DNA of 62,486 nucleotides from a virus, in the IMG/VR virus record IMGVR_UViG_3300043395_001755, positions 1 through 62,486 of that record; one strand, given 5' to 3'. This document shows, one piece after another, positions 7,982 to 16,527 of this stretch. The notes under the pieces are model-generated. The model ran no database searches. It saw only the letters and a list, made by a program, of their open reading frames with translations, and had not been told where the DNA came from. Made by a program: the position numbers and the translations under genes. The first letter of the stretch is position 1, and each line of letters opens with the position of its first letter.

Positions 7982-8653
7982 TCAGTTTATCCAAGATGAA
8001 AAATCTTTATTAAAGCGTTCAACTGCTTCATCTGTTTTGGGATGGAGAGCCATCTCTTGAATAACTGGTAGCCCAGTTGTTACAATGTCTGCACCATAGT
8101 CCCAAGCATCAGAAACATCTTGCTGAGTACGAATACTACCAGCAATAATCTGAGTATCTAGTCCATTTTCTAGAATATATTTTTTTGTACGATTCAAAAC
8201 TTTTTCAACATCTCCACCGTGTTGTTTCAAACGGCAATAAAAAAGAGAAACATACTTTGCTCCAGCAGATGCACAAAGATGAAGTTGCTGCTCACTATAG
8301 CAAGCAGTGGCGTTAATTCTAACACCAGTATTTGAACAAGTTTTGATCGCTTTAAGTTCCTCAAATCCAACAGGAATTTTTACATGAAGTTGAGGACAAA
8401 TGTTAGAAAATTTTTCATAAATTTCACATGCTTGTTTAACAATTGCATCATATCCTTCAGCAAAAACCTCAACACTCAAAGACAAATTTTCAGAACCACA
8501 GTATTCAGCAAGTCCTTGAATCAGAGAATCAAAACTTCCTTTTGGTTCTTTAGCAATAATTGATGGGTTAGTGGTAACACCTTGAATGGAACCCATTTCA
8601 TTGGCTTCAATAATTTCAGAAAGATTTGCAGTGTCAGCAAAAAGATAATTCAT
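7982..8653 (-). CDS. talC: TalC/fructose-6-phosphate aldolase-type transaldolase
   Basis: A 223-residue class I aldolase of the short transaldolase family. It has FADTANLSEI at the N-terminus, GVTTNPSII (25-33), the Schiff-base lysine in HVKIPV (Lys92), and GSIRTQQDV with ADIVTTGLPV at the phosphate site. Cyanophage talC usually serves the pentose phosphate pathway. Here it sits inside the glycan operon between a cupin gene and an SDR gene, so it may instead make or interconvert a sugar phosphate (for example sedoheptulose-7-phosphate) for activation. That role is inference. Confidence 0.87.
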   Translation of the reverse strand: MNYLFADTANLSEIIEANEMGSIQGVTTNPSIIAKEPKGSFDSLIQGLAEYCGSENLSLSVEVFAEGYDAIVKQACEIYEKFSNICPQLHVKIPVGFEELKAIKTCSNTGVRINATACYSEQQLHLCASAGAKYVSLFYCRLKQHGGDVEKVLNRTKKYILENGLDTQIIAGSIRTQQDVSDAWDYGADIVTTGLPVIQEMALHPKTDEAVERFNKDFSSWIN

Positions 8654-9075
8654 TCGTCCTCTTTAAATAGATAAGTTTTTCCATCTTCAACGATGTTTGA
8701 ATCTTCATCATCGTCTTTATTTGACCATTCTATCACAACTGTGTCTTCTAATGCAATACGCATATGCATAAGACCAGGAGGGATATGGAACACATCCCCT
8801 GTTTGTAAAATGATTGATTTATTTTTGGCACGACCAATTCTCATACCAACTTTAAGTTTACCGGATTGAATATAATAATATTCATCCTTCGTAACATGAT
8901 ACTCCATACTACTTTGAGTATCTTTTTTCATAAAGACTTCTTTTAAGGTAAAGTCATCAGAAGCAAATATAGTAGTTATATAACCCCAATATTTTTCTCT
9001 TCTTTCTTCACATTTTAAAATTGGTGGAAGTTCTTTTCTTCCATAATTATTGTCCGTAGTATTTGTTGATTCCAT
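8650..9075 (-). CDS. Cupin-fold sugar-phosphate isomerase/epimerase-like protein
   Basis: A 141-residue single-domain cupin. Cupin motif 1 is HVTKDEYYYIQSGKLKV and motif 2 is GDVFHIPPGLMHM, so the metal-binding His/Glu set is present. It resembles the C-terminal domain of mannose-6-phosphate isomerase and small sugar isomerases. ATG 9075 is preferred to 9111 because the upstream part merely runs back into the previous gene. It is coupled to talC by a 4-bp overlap. The substrate is unknown. Confidence 0.75.
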   Translation of the reverse strand: MESTNTTDNNYGRKELPPILKCEERREKYWGYITTIFASDDFTLKEVFMKKDTQSSMEYHVTKDEYYYIQSGKLKVGMRIGRAKNKSIILQTGDVFHIPPGLMHMRIALEDTVVIEWSNKDDDEDSNIVEDGKTYLFKEDE

Positions 9076-9739
9076 TTTTTCTTTCAAAGTGTTTAGTATA
9101 AAGAACTTCACTCAAATGAGTTAATTCAATTTTTGGATTAATTCTAGTAGTATAATATGCCATTTCTGCGACTTCTTCTAAAACCAGAGCACAATCTAAG
9201 GTTCTCTTAGGAGAATCAGAAAAGACCATTGATCCATGACAAGGTAAAAGAATTGCTGGTATATTTAATGGATTAATTTTATGAAATTGAAAATAATCAA
9301 CTACGCTTTGACCAAGGTTTTTTTCATATTGAGATAATTCTTTTTCTTCAAGTTGTCTTGCTAAAGGAATATCTGATAAAAAATAATCAGCATGAGTTGT
9401 TCCCAAAATGGGAATTGGTTTTAACGCTTGAGCCCAAGACGTAGCAAATTTTGAATGGCTATGTATTATAGATTTTATTTCAGGAAATGCTTTGTAAATT
9501 TCTAGATGAATATCTGTATCGACAGATGGTTTCATTCCAGAAATTTGCTTTCCAGTATAAAGTTCTATGATGGAGATCTCACTAAAAGTGAGATCATCAA
9601 AACTTACTCCAGATGGTTTAATTGCAATGTATTTTCCATCTTCGGAAAGAACGCTTGCATTTCCCCAAGTTAACTTAACTAAATTATTTTCTTTTAAACT
9701 CTTATTTAAATAAAGACAATCTTCAATTGTTTTGTTCAT
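9047..9739 (-). CDS. Class II aldolase/L-ribulose-5-phosphate 4-epimerase-like (AraD family)
   Basis: A 230-residue zinc enzyme. WGNAS (25-29), HSHSKFATSWAQ with zinc ligands His93 and His95, GTTHADYF and LPCHGSMVF (third histidine) match AraD closely, as does the C-terminal YTKHFERKNGINKYYGQ. AraD epimerises L-ribulose-5-phosphate to D-xylulose-5-phosphate; relatives cleave sugar phosphates. Start ATG 9739 is taken from the family alignment. Placed between a PfkB kinase and a cupin, it probably supplies or edits the sugar phosphate for activation. Confidence 0.83.
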   Translation of the reverse strand: MNKTIEDCLYLNKSLKENNLVKLTWGNASVLSEDGKYIAIKPSGVSFDDLTFSEISIIELYTGKQISGMKPSVDTDIHLEIYKAFPEIKSIIHSHSKFATSWAQALKPIPILGTTHADYFLSDIPLARQLEEKELSQYEKNLGQSVVDYFQFHKINPLNIPAILLPCHGSMVFSDSPKRTLDCALVLEEVAEMAYYTTRINPKIELTHLSEVLYTKHFERKNGINKYYGQ

Positions 9740-10511
9740 GAAAATCACTTGAAACATACTTTGCAGATTGTTCATTAGCAAATTCTGGATTACCAGATGC
9801 TAAAAGAGCTGCGTAAAAACAATCTCCTGCACCAATTGTATTTAGAACTTTATCTACAGGGTACGCTGGATAACTAATTCCATTCATTTCGCAACCAGAA
9901 TCACCTTTTGTAACACAAATGTTTGTTTTTCTATCAACGTAAGTAGACTCATTTTTATTGCAAACGATATAATCAATATCCCAATACCTATCATAATTAG
10001 AAGACTTACTTGATATCTGAGAAGATGCATAAGTAATCTTTCCAGATTTTGTACAGTTTAGAATAAAAGAATCTGTAATAAATCCACATCTGTAGTCAGC
10101 AAAAGCAATAATATCAAACTCAGATACATCATAGTCTAATAATAAAGAATACGAAAACTCTTCATTTACATTGTTAACTTGAAGATATTTGTATGTTTCA
10201 TCTCCGTGATGCACCCAGTATCTTGTTTTTATATTATTGTTACCTTGATAAAAATTAAGAACTTTAACAGTGGGATTATTCTGTTCAAATAAAAAATTAT
10301 GTTCATCTGACAGAGATGTCATAAAGGTTACATCCCTATTAAATGTTGCTAAAAATTTTGCAACATTCGCAGCTCCACCATAATTAATTTTACTATGACT
10401 ATAATTAGTTTTTATAGTTGGAGATTCCAATGAGAGTCCAGATGCTTTTAGGTAAACATTTTCATCAATGATAGTATCACCAACAACTAAAAATTTTAGA
10501 TTTTCTCGCAC
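9723..10511 (-). CDS. PfkB-family carbohydrate kinase (HldE kinase-domain-like)
   Basis: A 262-residue ribokinase-fold kinase. VVGDTIIDENVY (9-20), SLESPTIKT, GGAANVAKFL (45-54) and the catalytic NTIGAGDCF (224-232, base Asp230) are present. The N-terminal pattern, with S-x-E-x-P after the first strand and GGAANVA, resembles the kinase half of HldE, which phosphorylates D-glycero-D-manno-heptose-7-phosphate at C1. It starts at GTG and is about 40 residues shorter than typical PfkB kinases. The preceding gene encodes the nucleotidyltransferase half found fused to this kinase in HldE. Confidence 0.82.
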   Translation of the reverse strand: MRENLKFLVVGDTIIDENVYLKASGLSLESPTIKTNYSHSKINYGGAANVAKFLATFNRDVTFMTSLSDEHNFLFEQNNPTVKVLNFYQGNNNIKTRYWVHHGDETYKYLQVNNVNEEFSYSLLLDYDVSEFDIIAFADYRCGFITDSFILNCTKSGKITYASSQISSKSSNYDRYWDIDYIVCNKNESTYVDRKTNICVTKGDSGCEMNGISYPAYPVDKVLNTIGAGDCFYAALLASGNPEFANEQSAKYVSSDFHEQNN

Positions 10512-11356
10512 GTTTCCATACTCCGAATCTTTTGCATAGTATTAGTTGTAGAATAATCACCAACTAATGGATAAACTTTTACTTGAATATTTTCGGGTAT
10601 AACATCTCTTTTTCTGACTTCATCGGCAGTCCACTCAGACCCCTTAACAATTACGTCGGGCAGTAATGTTTCATAAAGGTTTTGGAGTTCATCTGTGGAA
10701 TTAAAAACAACAACCTCGTCCACATACCTATTCGCTTCTAAAACCTTCCTGCGGTCTTCTTGATTATTGACTGGTCGATTGTTTCCCTTCAATTCTTTCA
10801 CTCTGAGATCAGAGTCAATAGCGACAATGAGTTTTGTTCCTTGACTCTTAGAAAATTTAAGAAGCTCAATGTGACCTTTATGAAGAATGTCAAACACTCC
10901 ATTCGTCAAAACAATGCCAGTATGGGAATCAATTTTTTCAACTCTTTTAACATGACGACCCTCTCCCCATGCTTCATCTAACCACATTTTAGTCATCTCT
11001 CTCATTTCAATCTGAGAGGATAACCAAGATCCCAAGCAGAGTACATTTGAATTATTATGTTCTCTAGACTTAACTGCTGTTAATTCATTATGTGCAAGAA
11101 CAGCACGAACTCCTGAAAACCGATTAGCAACAATGCTCATACCAACACCAGTTCCACAAATAAGGATTCCCCTATCTGCTTCCCCACTTCCAACAATTGT
11201 AGATAACTGTGCTGCATAATCAACATAATCTACACTAACTTCTGGTGTATAAGGTCCAATATCAATTACTCGATAACCTTCACCTTTAAGATATGTTTTT
11301 AGTTGTTGCTTGTTTTCAACACCATTATGATCAGATGAAATAATAATTGTTTTCAT
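10496..11356 (-). CDS. Fusion: RpiB-type sugar-phosphate isomerase plus HldE-type nucleotidyltransferase
   Basis: A 286-residue two-domain protein. Residues 1-140 are RpiB/LacAB-like: SSDHNGVENK at the start, ICGTGVGMSIVANRF with catalytic Cys68, and SREHNNSNVLCLGSW. Residues 148-286 are a cytidylyltransferase-like domain with TNGVFDILHKGHIELL (HxGH at 159-162), DEVVVF, VIVKGSEW and YSTTNTMQKIR. The second domain matches the adenylyltransferase half of HldE/RfaE. The fusion would join aldose-ketose isomerisation to nucleotide activation. ATG 11356 is used because RpiB begins there. The sugar made is unknown; ADP- or CDP-activated heptose or pentose are candidates. Confidence 0.85.
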   Translation of the reverse strand: MKTIIISSDHNGVENKQQLKTYLKGEGYRVIDIGPYTPEVSVDYVDYAAQLSTIVGSGEADRGILICGTGVGMSIVANRFSGVRAVLAHNELTAVKSREHNNSNVLCLGSWLSSQIEMREMTKMWLDEAWGEGRHVKRVEKIDSHTGIVLTNGVFDILHKGHIELLKFSKSQGTKLIVAIDSDLRVKELKGNNRPVNNQEDRRKVLEANRYVDEVVVFNSTDELQNLYETLLPDVIVKGSEWTADEVRKRDVIPENIQVKVYPLVGDYSTTNTMQKIRSMETCEKI

Positions 11357-11357
11357 T

Positions 11358-12071
11358 TTAAAATTCTTCCTCGTTTGGACAAAGTTCTCTCCAAGTATCC
11401 CTATCATACTCGATAAATTCCCAAGGTTTCTTGAACAAATTATTGATTTGAGAATTGGAAAATTTATAATGTCTTGGATGACAAGTCATTTTTTTAGACT
11501 TCAAGTTTAGAGTTTCAATTACATACAAGATAGAAGTATCTACCGTATGAATTTCTTCCGCATTTTCAAAAATCCAAGCCCAATCAAAAACTGTCACTCC
11601 TTCAAAAATTTCCAGTTTAATAATTTTTCCATCGTAATTCTTTGGAATAGAATTCACAACTCCATTGTGTTTTTGACCAGGACCGTAAGTATCATTATAA
11701 AAAATAAAAGGTTCTCCCTCTGACAAATTAAAATGCTGTCGAAGTGCATTTTCTATATCAGTATTTCTATCATACTTTACATAATCTGCCCAATCACTCC
11801 AATCCATTCCAATGGAAGTATATTTTATCCTCATCAACTCAGTATCACTTCTATGAGTCAAATCACATAATTTAATAACTTCTCCACCCCTAACATTTTT
11901 AGGAGATGAAGGTCCGATTACTGCGGATGTTTTAACTCTACTAATTCCATTATTCCAAAAAGTTGGAGCAACCTGCCAATAGACAGTCCCTTTTTTGGAT
12001 AACTCTTCTGCTATTTTTATAGTAAACAAGATATCACCAAGACATCCAGGTTGATCAATACAATAATCCAT
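11358..12071 (-). CDS. GT9-like (heptosyltransferase-like) protein
   Basis: A 237-residue protein without a clear family assignment. The N-terminal QPGCLGDILFTIKIAEEL resembles the donor-domain start of GT9 heptosyltransferases (G-x-L-G-D-x-L-x-T). Near the C-terminus EEIHTVDTSILYVIETLNL resembles the GT9 segment that contacts the nucleotide. It is shorter than LPS heptosyltransferases (about 320-350). Directly upstream of the HldE-like genes, it could be the transferase for that sugar. ATG 12071 follows the previous stop by one base; ATG 12080 is an alternative. Confidence 0.5.
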   Translation of the reverse strand: MDYCIDQPGCLGDILFTIKIAEELSKKGTVYWQVAPTFWNNGISRVKTSAVIGPSSPKNVRGGEVIKLCDLTHRSDTELMRIKYTSIGMDWSDWADYVKYDRNTDIENALRQHFNLSEGEPFIFYNDTYGPGQKHNGVVNSIPKNYDGKIIKLEIFEGVTVFDWAWIFENAEEIHTVDTSILYVIETLNLKSKKMTCHPRHYKFSNSQINNLFKKPWEFIEYDRDTWRELCPNEEEF

Positions 12072-12072
12072 A

Positions 12073-12804
12073 TCAAACATCAAAAAGTATATTTACAGCT
12101 CTTTTGTTTTTACACTCAAATTTTTTCCACACTTCCTCTTTAACATACTTAGGATTAATATACCAGTCCTCAAACATATCTTCGTCTGTTATATGACACA
12201 CGTTTTCGCAAACAAGAATATATCCATTTTGTTGCATAATATCCTTCATATGATTTTTTAGTTCGTAACCCCTACTATAGAGATCATGCTCAAATGTTAC
12301 GACTGAAAAATCAAACTTAGAGAAGTTGATTTTATCCAAAACAGCATAGGTGGCTGATTCTGAATCGATATCAATTTGCAAGTAGTCAACGTGATTGTTG
12401 TCATACTGACTTAACAAGTGATCATAATCAATCAATGATGCATCGTTTTGAAAAACTGGGTTCTTCCTAGATTTTTCAAAAACTTTAGTTCTAGCAGGAT
12501 CAATATCTACAGAAACACCAGTCCAATCAAATTCTGTTTCCAACAAATATGTATTATTAATTTCAACAGGGTAACTGCATCCCAACTCCAGATAAGTACC
12601 TTCTCTTTTTTCTTCTAAAACACTTAATACAAAGATATCTTGAAAAGCCTGAGAATAAGAAGATGTTGCAGAAATATCATGCTTTAGTTCACCAAATCCC
12701 CAATGAATCATTTCCTCAGGAGAACTTGCGTTTTCAACAGGAGTATATTCTCTCCAGTTTGGATTTAATTCTGGAAGTCTTCCAATTGTTCTTATTTTTG
12801 TCAT
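12073..12804 (-). CDS. FkbM-family methyltransferase-like protein
   Basis: A 243-residue SAM-dependent methyltransferase fold. Key segments are SQAFQDIFVL, GTYLELGCSYPVEINNT (motif I), WTGVSVDIDP (motif II) and VDYLQIDIDSES. These match the FkbM group, which O-methylates sugars and antibiotics. In this operon it most likely methylates a sugar hydroxyl of the product glycan. It is preceded by the UDP-sugar dehydrogenase gene with a 1-bp gap. Confidence 0.78.
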   Translation of the reverse strand: MTKIRTIGRLPELNPNWREYTPVENASSPEEMIHWGFGELKHDISATSSYSQAFQDIFVLSVLEEKREGTYLELGCSYPVEINNTYLLETEFDWTGVSVDIDPARTKVFEKSRKNPVFQNDASLIDYDHLLSQYDNNHVDYLQIDIDSESATYAVLDKINFSKFDFSVVTFEHDLYSRGYELKNHMKDIMQQNGYILVCENVCHITDEDMFEDWYINPKYVKEEVWKKFECKNKRAVNILFDV

Positions 12805-12805
12805 C

Positions 12806-14035
12806 TTATTTTAATATTCCCCAATAGTCTACTACATTTACTCTAGTATAGTCAAATTGCTGATATCTTTTATCTGGATGCATAATAACAACTACTTCAG
12901 AATTATCAATACATTCTTGAACTTGATTGCAGGTTTTGACTTTCATATTTTGGAAAAAGTCCAAATTTTCAAAAGTTTCCTCAATAAAATCATGGCAGTA
13001 AATTTCTTTTCCATGCAATTTGAGATCCATTATTAGGTTAACACTTGGAGATCCAATTGTTACAGGAGAGTTTGGTTTAAAAGAAATACCTAAGATTGCA
13101 ATTTTTTTATAGGTCTTAACCTTATCAAAAATACTCTGATAAACCATAAAGTTTACTTCTTCTGCAAAAATCAAATGCTTTGCAATTTTTTTCCTATCTT
13201 CAGCAAACTTAATAAAAGCAGTAGTATCTCTCGGGAAGCAAGTTCCTCCATAGGGAGTACCGTATCCAAAAAAGTATGGAGATATTCTTTTATCTAAACC
13301 AATGGTACTAGTGATGTTATGAACATCTACATTTTTAATTCCATCACATAGTTGTCCCAAAAAATTAGCAAATGTAATCTTATTTACGATAAAAGCATTT
13401 AGAGCAACTTTAGAAATTTCTGCTTCCTCAAGAGTTAGAATTCTTTCTGGTGGATTATTTTCATGAAACCCTTCCCAAATAGATTTGGTAAGATCTACAT
13501 CTCGATCATTGTTTGCGCCAACTAGGAAAAATTCTGGATTCCTAAAGTCTTTGATTACACTACCAAGTTTTACAAAATCAGGAACGTAAGAGAACCCAAA
13601 ATCTTGCTCATACTTTTTACCAGAAACATCCTCAACCAATTTAATGAGTTTGCTAATAGTTCCAGGAAGAACTGTGGATGAAAGAACTATTAAATGATAG
13701 TCTTTTGTAGAGGTTTTAAATTGTTGAGAAAACTCCTCTAATACTTTTTCAACAATTAGAGAAGAATATCCACCATTTTCATCTTGAGTATTAACCAATA
13801 TGATTGTAGAATCAGTCTTTTCAAAAATATCATCATAAGAATCTGTAAATCCGATAAAGTTTGAATAATCAAAAACTTCATCAAGTTCAGGTTCATAAAA
13901 AGGCAACTCTTGCCGATTTAATTTATCAATGAAATATTTGTTTTTATCTATTCCTAAAATTTTATTTCCAGAATTTGATAAACATGATGCTAAAGGCAAT
14001 CCAAGTTTTCCCAATCCAATAAAACTAACATTCAT
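12806..14035 (-). CDS. UDP-glucose/GDP-mannose 6-dehydrogenase family
   Basis: A 409-residue NAD-dependent nucleotide-sugar dehydrogenase that makes a UDP-uronic acid (or GDP-mannuronic acid) by two-step oxidation. It has the N-terminal Rossmann motif IGLGKLGLPLA (6-16), the central-domain Lys209 in EISKVALNAF, and the catalytic Cys266 in GGTCFPRD. The C-terminal UDP-binding domain has ILGISFKPNSPV. All catalytic residues are intact. ATG 14035 is used rather than TTG 14041. It gives the glycan a negatively charged sugar. Confidence 0.88.
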   Translation of the reverse strand: MNVSFIGLGKLGLPLASCLSNSGNKILGIDKNKYFIDKLNRQELPFYEPELDEVFDYSNFIGFTDSYDDIFEKTDSTIILVNTQDENGGYSSLIVEKVLEEFSQQFKTSTKDYHLIVLSSTVLPGTISKLIKLVEDVSGKKYEQDFGFSYVPDFVKLGSVIKDFRNPEFFLVGANNDRDVDLTKSIWEGFHENNPPERILTLEEAEISKVALNAFIVNKITFANFLGQLCDGIKNVDVHNITSTIGLDKRISPYFFGYGTPYGGTCFPRDTTAFIKFAEDRKKIAKHLIFAEEVNFMVYQSIFDKVKTYKKIAILGISFKPNSPVTIGSPSVNLIMDLKLHGKEIYCHDFIEETFENLDFFQNMKVKTCNQVQECIDNSEVVVIMHPDKRYQQFDYTRVNVVDYWGILK

Positions 14036-14037
14036 AA

Positions 14038-16527
14038 TCAATCTTTTTCCATGAACTCTTTTATAGACTCTACTATGTAGAGATTTTCTTCTTTGGTCTT
14101 TCCAGCAATTCTAACAAAAGTATTGCGATCAATTCCCATTCCTATCTTATCATCCATACTTCTGACATAGATTCCTTTTTCAATCAACATCCAACAAACA
14201 AAATCAAAAGATTTTTTTGTCTTGAGATCGATTAAGAAAAAGTTGGTTTTCGAAGGATAAACATCAATTCCATCAATTTTAATTAATTCATTATAAAACT
14301 CATTAAATTCATCCAAAAACTTAACTCTTGTTTTTTCATAGTCATCAATAAATGACTTATCAGAAAGTAAACTAAAAAAGTATTCAGAAATTCCATTAGA
14401 ATTCCATAGGAAACCTTTTTGAATGGAGTATTCAACTTTTTCTTTTGACATTATAGCATATCCACACCTGATTCCAGCAATACCGAAATCTTTAGACATA
14501 CTCTTAATAACTACTAGATTTGGATATTCTAGAACCAATTCACCAACAGATACAGTATTAGGGTCTTCTTTTGAAACAAAATGAAGAAAACTTTCATCGA
14601 TTATAATTGTATCTAAGTGTTTTAGTTCAGATAAAATATCTTTAATTTGATTTTTAGAAATATAATGGCCTGTTGGATTATTTGGATTTACAAGAAGTAA
14701 ATTATTTGAACCAGTTCTTTTTACTTCTGATACGACATCTTCAAATGTTGTTAAAGGTTTTTGACTCTGAACAATTTCACATTCCTTGTTAAATTCATAA
14801 TAAGATGAAAAGGTAGGAAGTCCTATTAGCATCTTACCTTTCATATTGTTCATAACCTTTTCAATGATTTCGATTGCACCATTTCCAACTAAAATATTTT
14901 CAGCAGGAACATCAATGTAACTCGAAATCTTTTTAGAAACAAATTTATTTTGCTGCGGATAAAGTTCTAAGTAGTTTCGAATATTATTTGAAGAGATTAG
15001 GTCTTCATTGAATTTTCTAAGAAAAAGATCTGTGGCGTAAGGATTGCTCAAAAAACAAGCATCAATGTTACATTGAATTTCTGGAATATATTCTATAATA
15101 GTATTAATACTAGGAGAGTGTGTGCCATTTTGCTCCTTCAATTCATACAACTTTTTATACAAATCCTCTGTAGGAGTTTTGTTGGAAAGATTATTAATAA
15201 TACATCTAATTTTTCCAGTAGACTCATTTCTCTTAATTTCACGAACCTTGTTTATTTTAAAGTTTAGATTTCCAAGACGTGATGTAAGACCTTCTCGAAT
15301 TTGAGGAATAGTTTGTTCAGTGTACTTAGAACTTCCAACAAAACTAAAGACAACTTCTTTCCTACTCTTTTGAACGATTTGGAACATTGAAACACCAGGA
15401 ACTCTTTTATCAATCCAACTATAAAAGTTTACTCCAGGTAATCTAGATCCATCTTCAGCAATCAAAATATCACTTGTTCTTCCATTGATTGAAGAAACCT
15501 TATCAAATCCTTTTGCATCAGGATTTAAAACTACACTATCCTCTGTTCTATATCTAAGAAAAGGCATGTAATAATTTAAAAATCCAGTTCCAACTATAGT
15601 ATGAGTCCCATCTCCTTCATCAACATATTCAGTGATACCATACTGAGGGACCTCGTAATATCTTCCATCATCCTCTTTTTGATACATAAAAGAAACTTTT
15701 TCTATTGCACCATAATGAGCAACAGGAACAATTCCAAATACTTCAATTATTTTACTCCTCCACTCAGGTAGCATCATTTCAGAAGAAACGTGAATCTTTT
15801 GAATATGATCAAGTTTAAGATTATGTTCCTCACATAAACAAGCCAGGACATAAGCACTTGATGGATATGCAACCAATGTGTGATATTTTTTGGAGTTAAT
15901 TTCTTTAATGTAATTGTGAATTGTATCATCATTTAGATGATACGCAGACATATAAAGTCTTTTTAGTTCATAGTCATAATACCAAAGATCAGAATCTCTC
16001 TCTACTGGAACATATCTCCGTAACCAAACACTTGGTTTATCATACAAATTAGCATCATGCTTTTCATAGGCACGAAGAACAAAGGCAGCCTCTTTCTTAT
16101 AGACATCATCAGTTCCATAAAAAACCAATTTCTTACCAGTAGAACCACTTGTTCTAAACTCATAAGATTTTTTGTCTTTCATATTTGTAGAGATTAGATC
16201 GTTTAGATTTTCTCTAATAATATCTTTAGTAAGAAATGGAAGTTTTGTGATGTCAGATAACTTTTGAAAATCATCTGGAGTTAACCCTCTATCACTAAAA
16301 ACTTTAGTATAGTATGGGACATTTTCATAACAATGATTGATCAACTTTTTAAACTCTTTAAGTTGATAATCTTCAAGTTGCGCTTTACTCCACTGTTCAC
16401 TTTCTAAAAGAAAATTATAGGTTTCATTAAAAACTCTTCCATACCTTTTAGAAAAAGGAACTAAGTTATAATAAAATCTCTGGATAAAGAAAGGAGACTT
16501 TTTAATTAGAGATTGTAGACTTGCCAT
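14038..16527 (-). CDS. Fusion: CapK/PaaK-like adenylate-forming enzyme plus class I/II aminotransferase
   Basis: An 829-residue two-domain enzyme. Residues 1-450 resemble the CapK/phenylacetate-CoA ligase family, with the ATP-binding FRTSGSTGKK (124-133), HYGAIEKVSF, RTEDSVVL and NGRTSDIL. Residues 475-829 are a fold-type I PLP enzyme like histidinol-phosphate aminotransferase: NPNNPTG (614-620), IIIDESF with Asp644, and PLP lysine Lys679 in SMSKDFGIAGIRCGY. Both halves look catalytically complete. CapK proteins occur in capsule loci and are thought to activate an acid for transfer. Together the two domains might activate and attach an amino or acyl group to a uronic acid (inference). Confidence 0.82.
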   Translation of the reverse strand: MASLQSLIKKSPFFIQRFYYNLVPFSKRYGRVFNETYNFLLESEQWSKAQLEDYQLKEFKKLINHCYENVPYYTKVFSDRGLTPDDFQKLSDITKLPFLTKDIIRENLNDLISTNMKDKKSYEFRTSGSTGKKLVFYGTDDVYKKEAAFVLRAYEKHDANLYDKPSVWLRRYVPVERDSDLWYYDYELKRLYMSAYHLNDDTIHNYIKEINSKKYHTLVAYPSSAYVLACLCEEHNLKLDHIQKIHVSSEMMLPEWRSKIIEVFGIVPVAHYGAIEKVSFMYQKEDDGRYYEVPQYGITEYVDEGDGTHTIVGTGFLNYYMPFLRYRTEDSVVLNPDAKGFDKVSSINGRTSDILIAEDGSRLPGVNFYSWIDKRVPGVSMFQIVQKSRKEVVFSFVGSSKYTEQTIPQIREGLTSRLGNLNFKINKVREIKRNESTGKIRCIINNLSNKTPTEDLYKKLYELKEQNGTHSPSINTIIEYIPEIQCNIDACFLSNPYATDLFLRKFNEDLISSNNIRNYLELYPQQNKFVSKKISSYIDVPAENILVGNGAIEIIEKVMNNMKGKMLIGLPTFSSYYEFNKECEIVQSQKPLTTFEDVVSEVKRTGSNNLLLVNPNNPTGHYISKNQIKDILSELKHLDTIIIDESFLHFVSKEDPNTVSVGELVLEYPNLVVIKSMSKDFGIAGIRCGYAIMSKEKVEYSIQKGFLWNSNGISEYFFSLLSDKSFIDDYEKTRVKFLDEFNEFYNELIKIDGIDVYPSKTNFFLIDLKTKKSFDFVCWMLIEKGIYVRSMDDKIGMGIDRNTFVRIAGKTKEENLYIVESIKEFMEKD

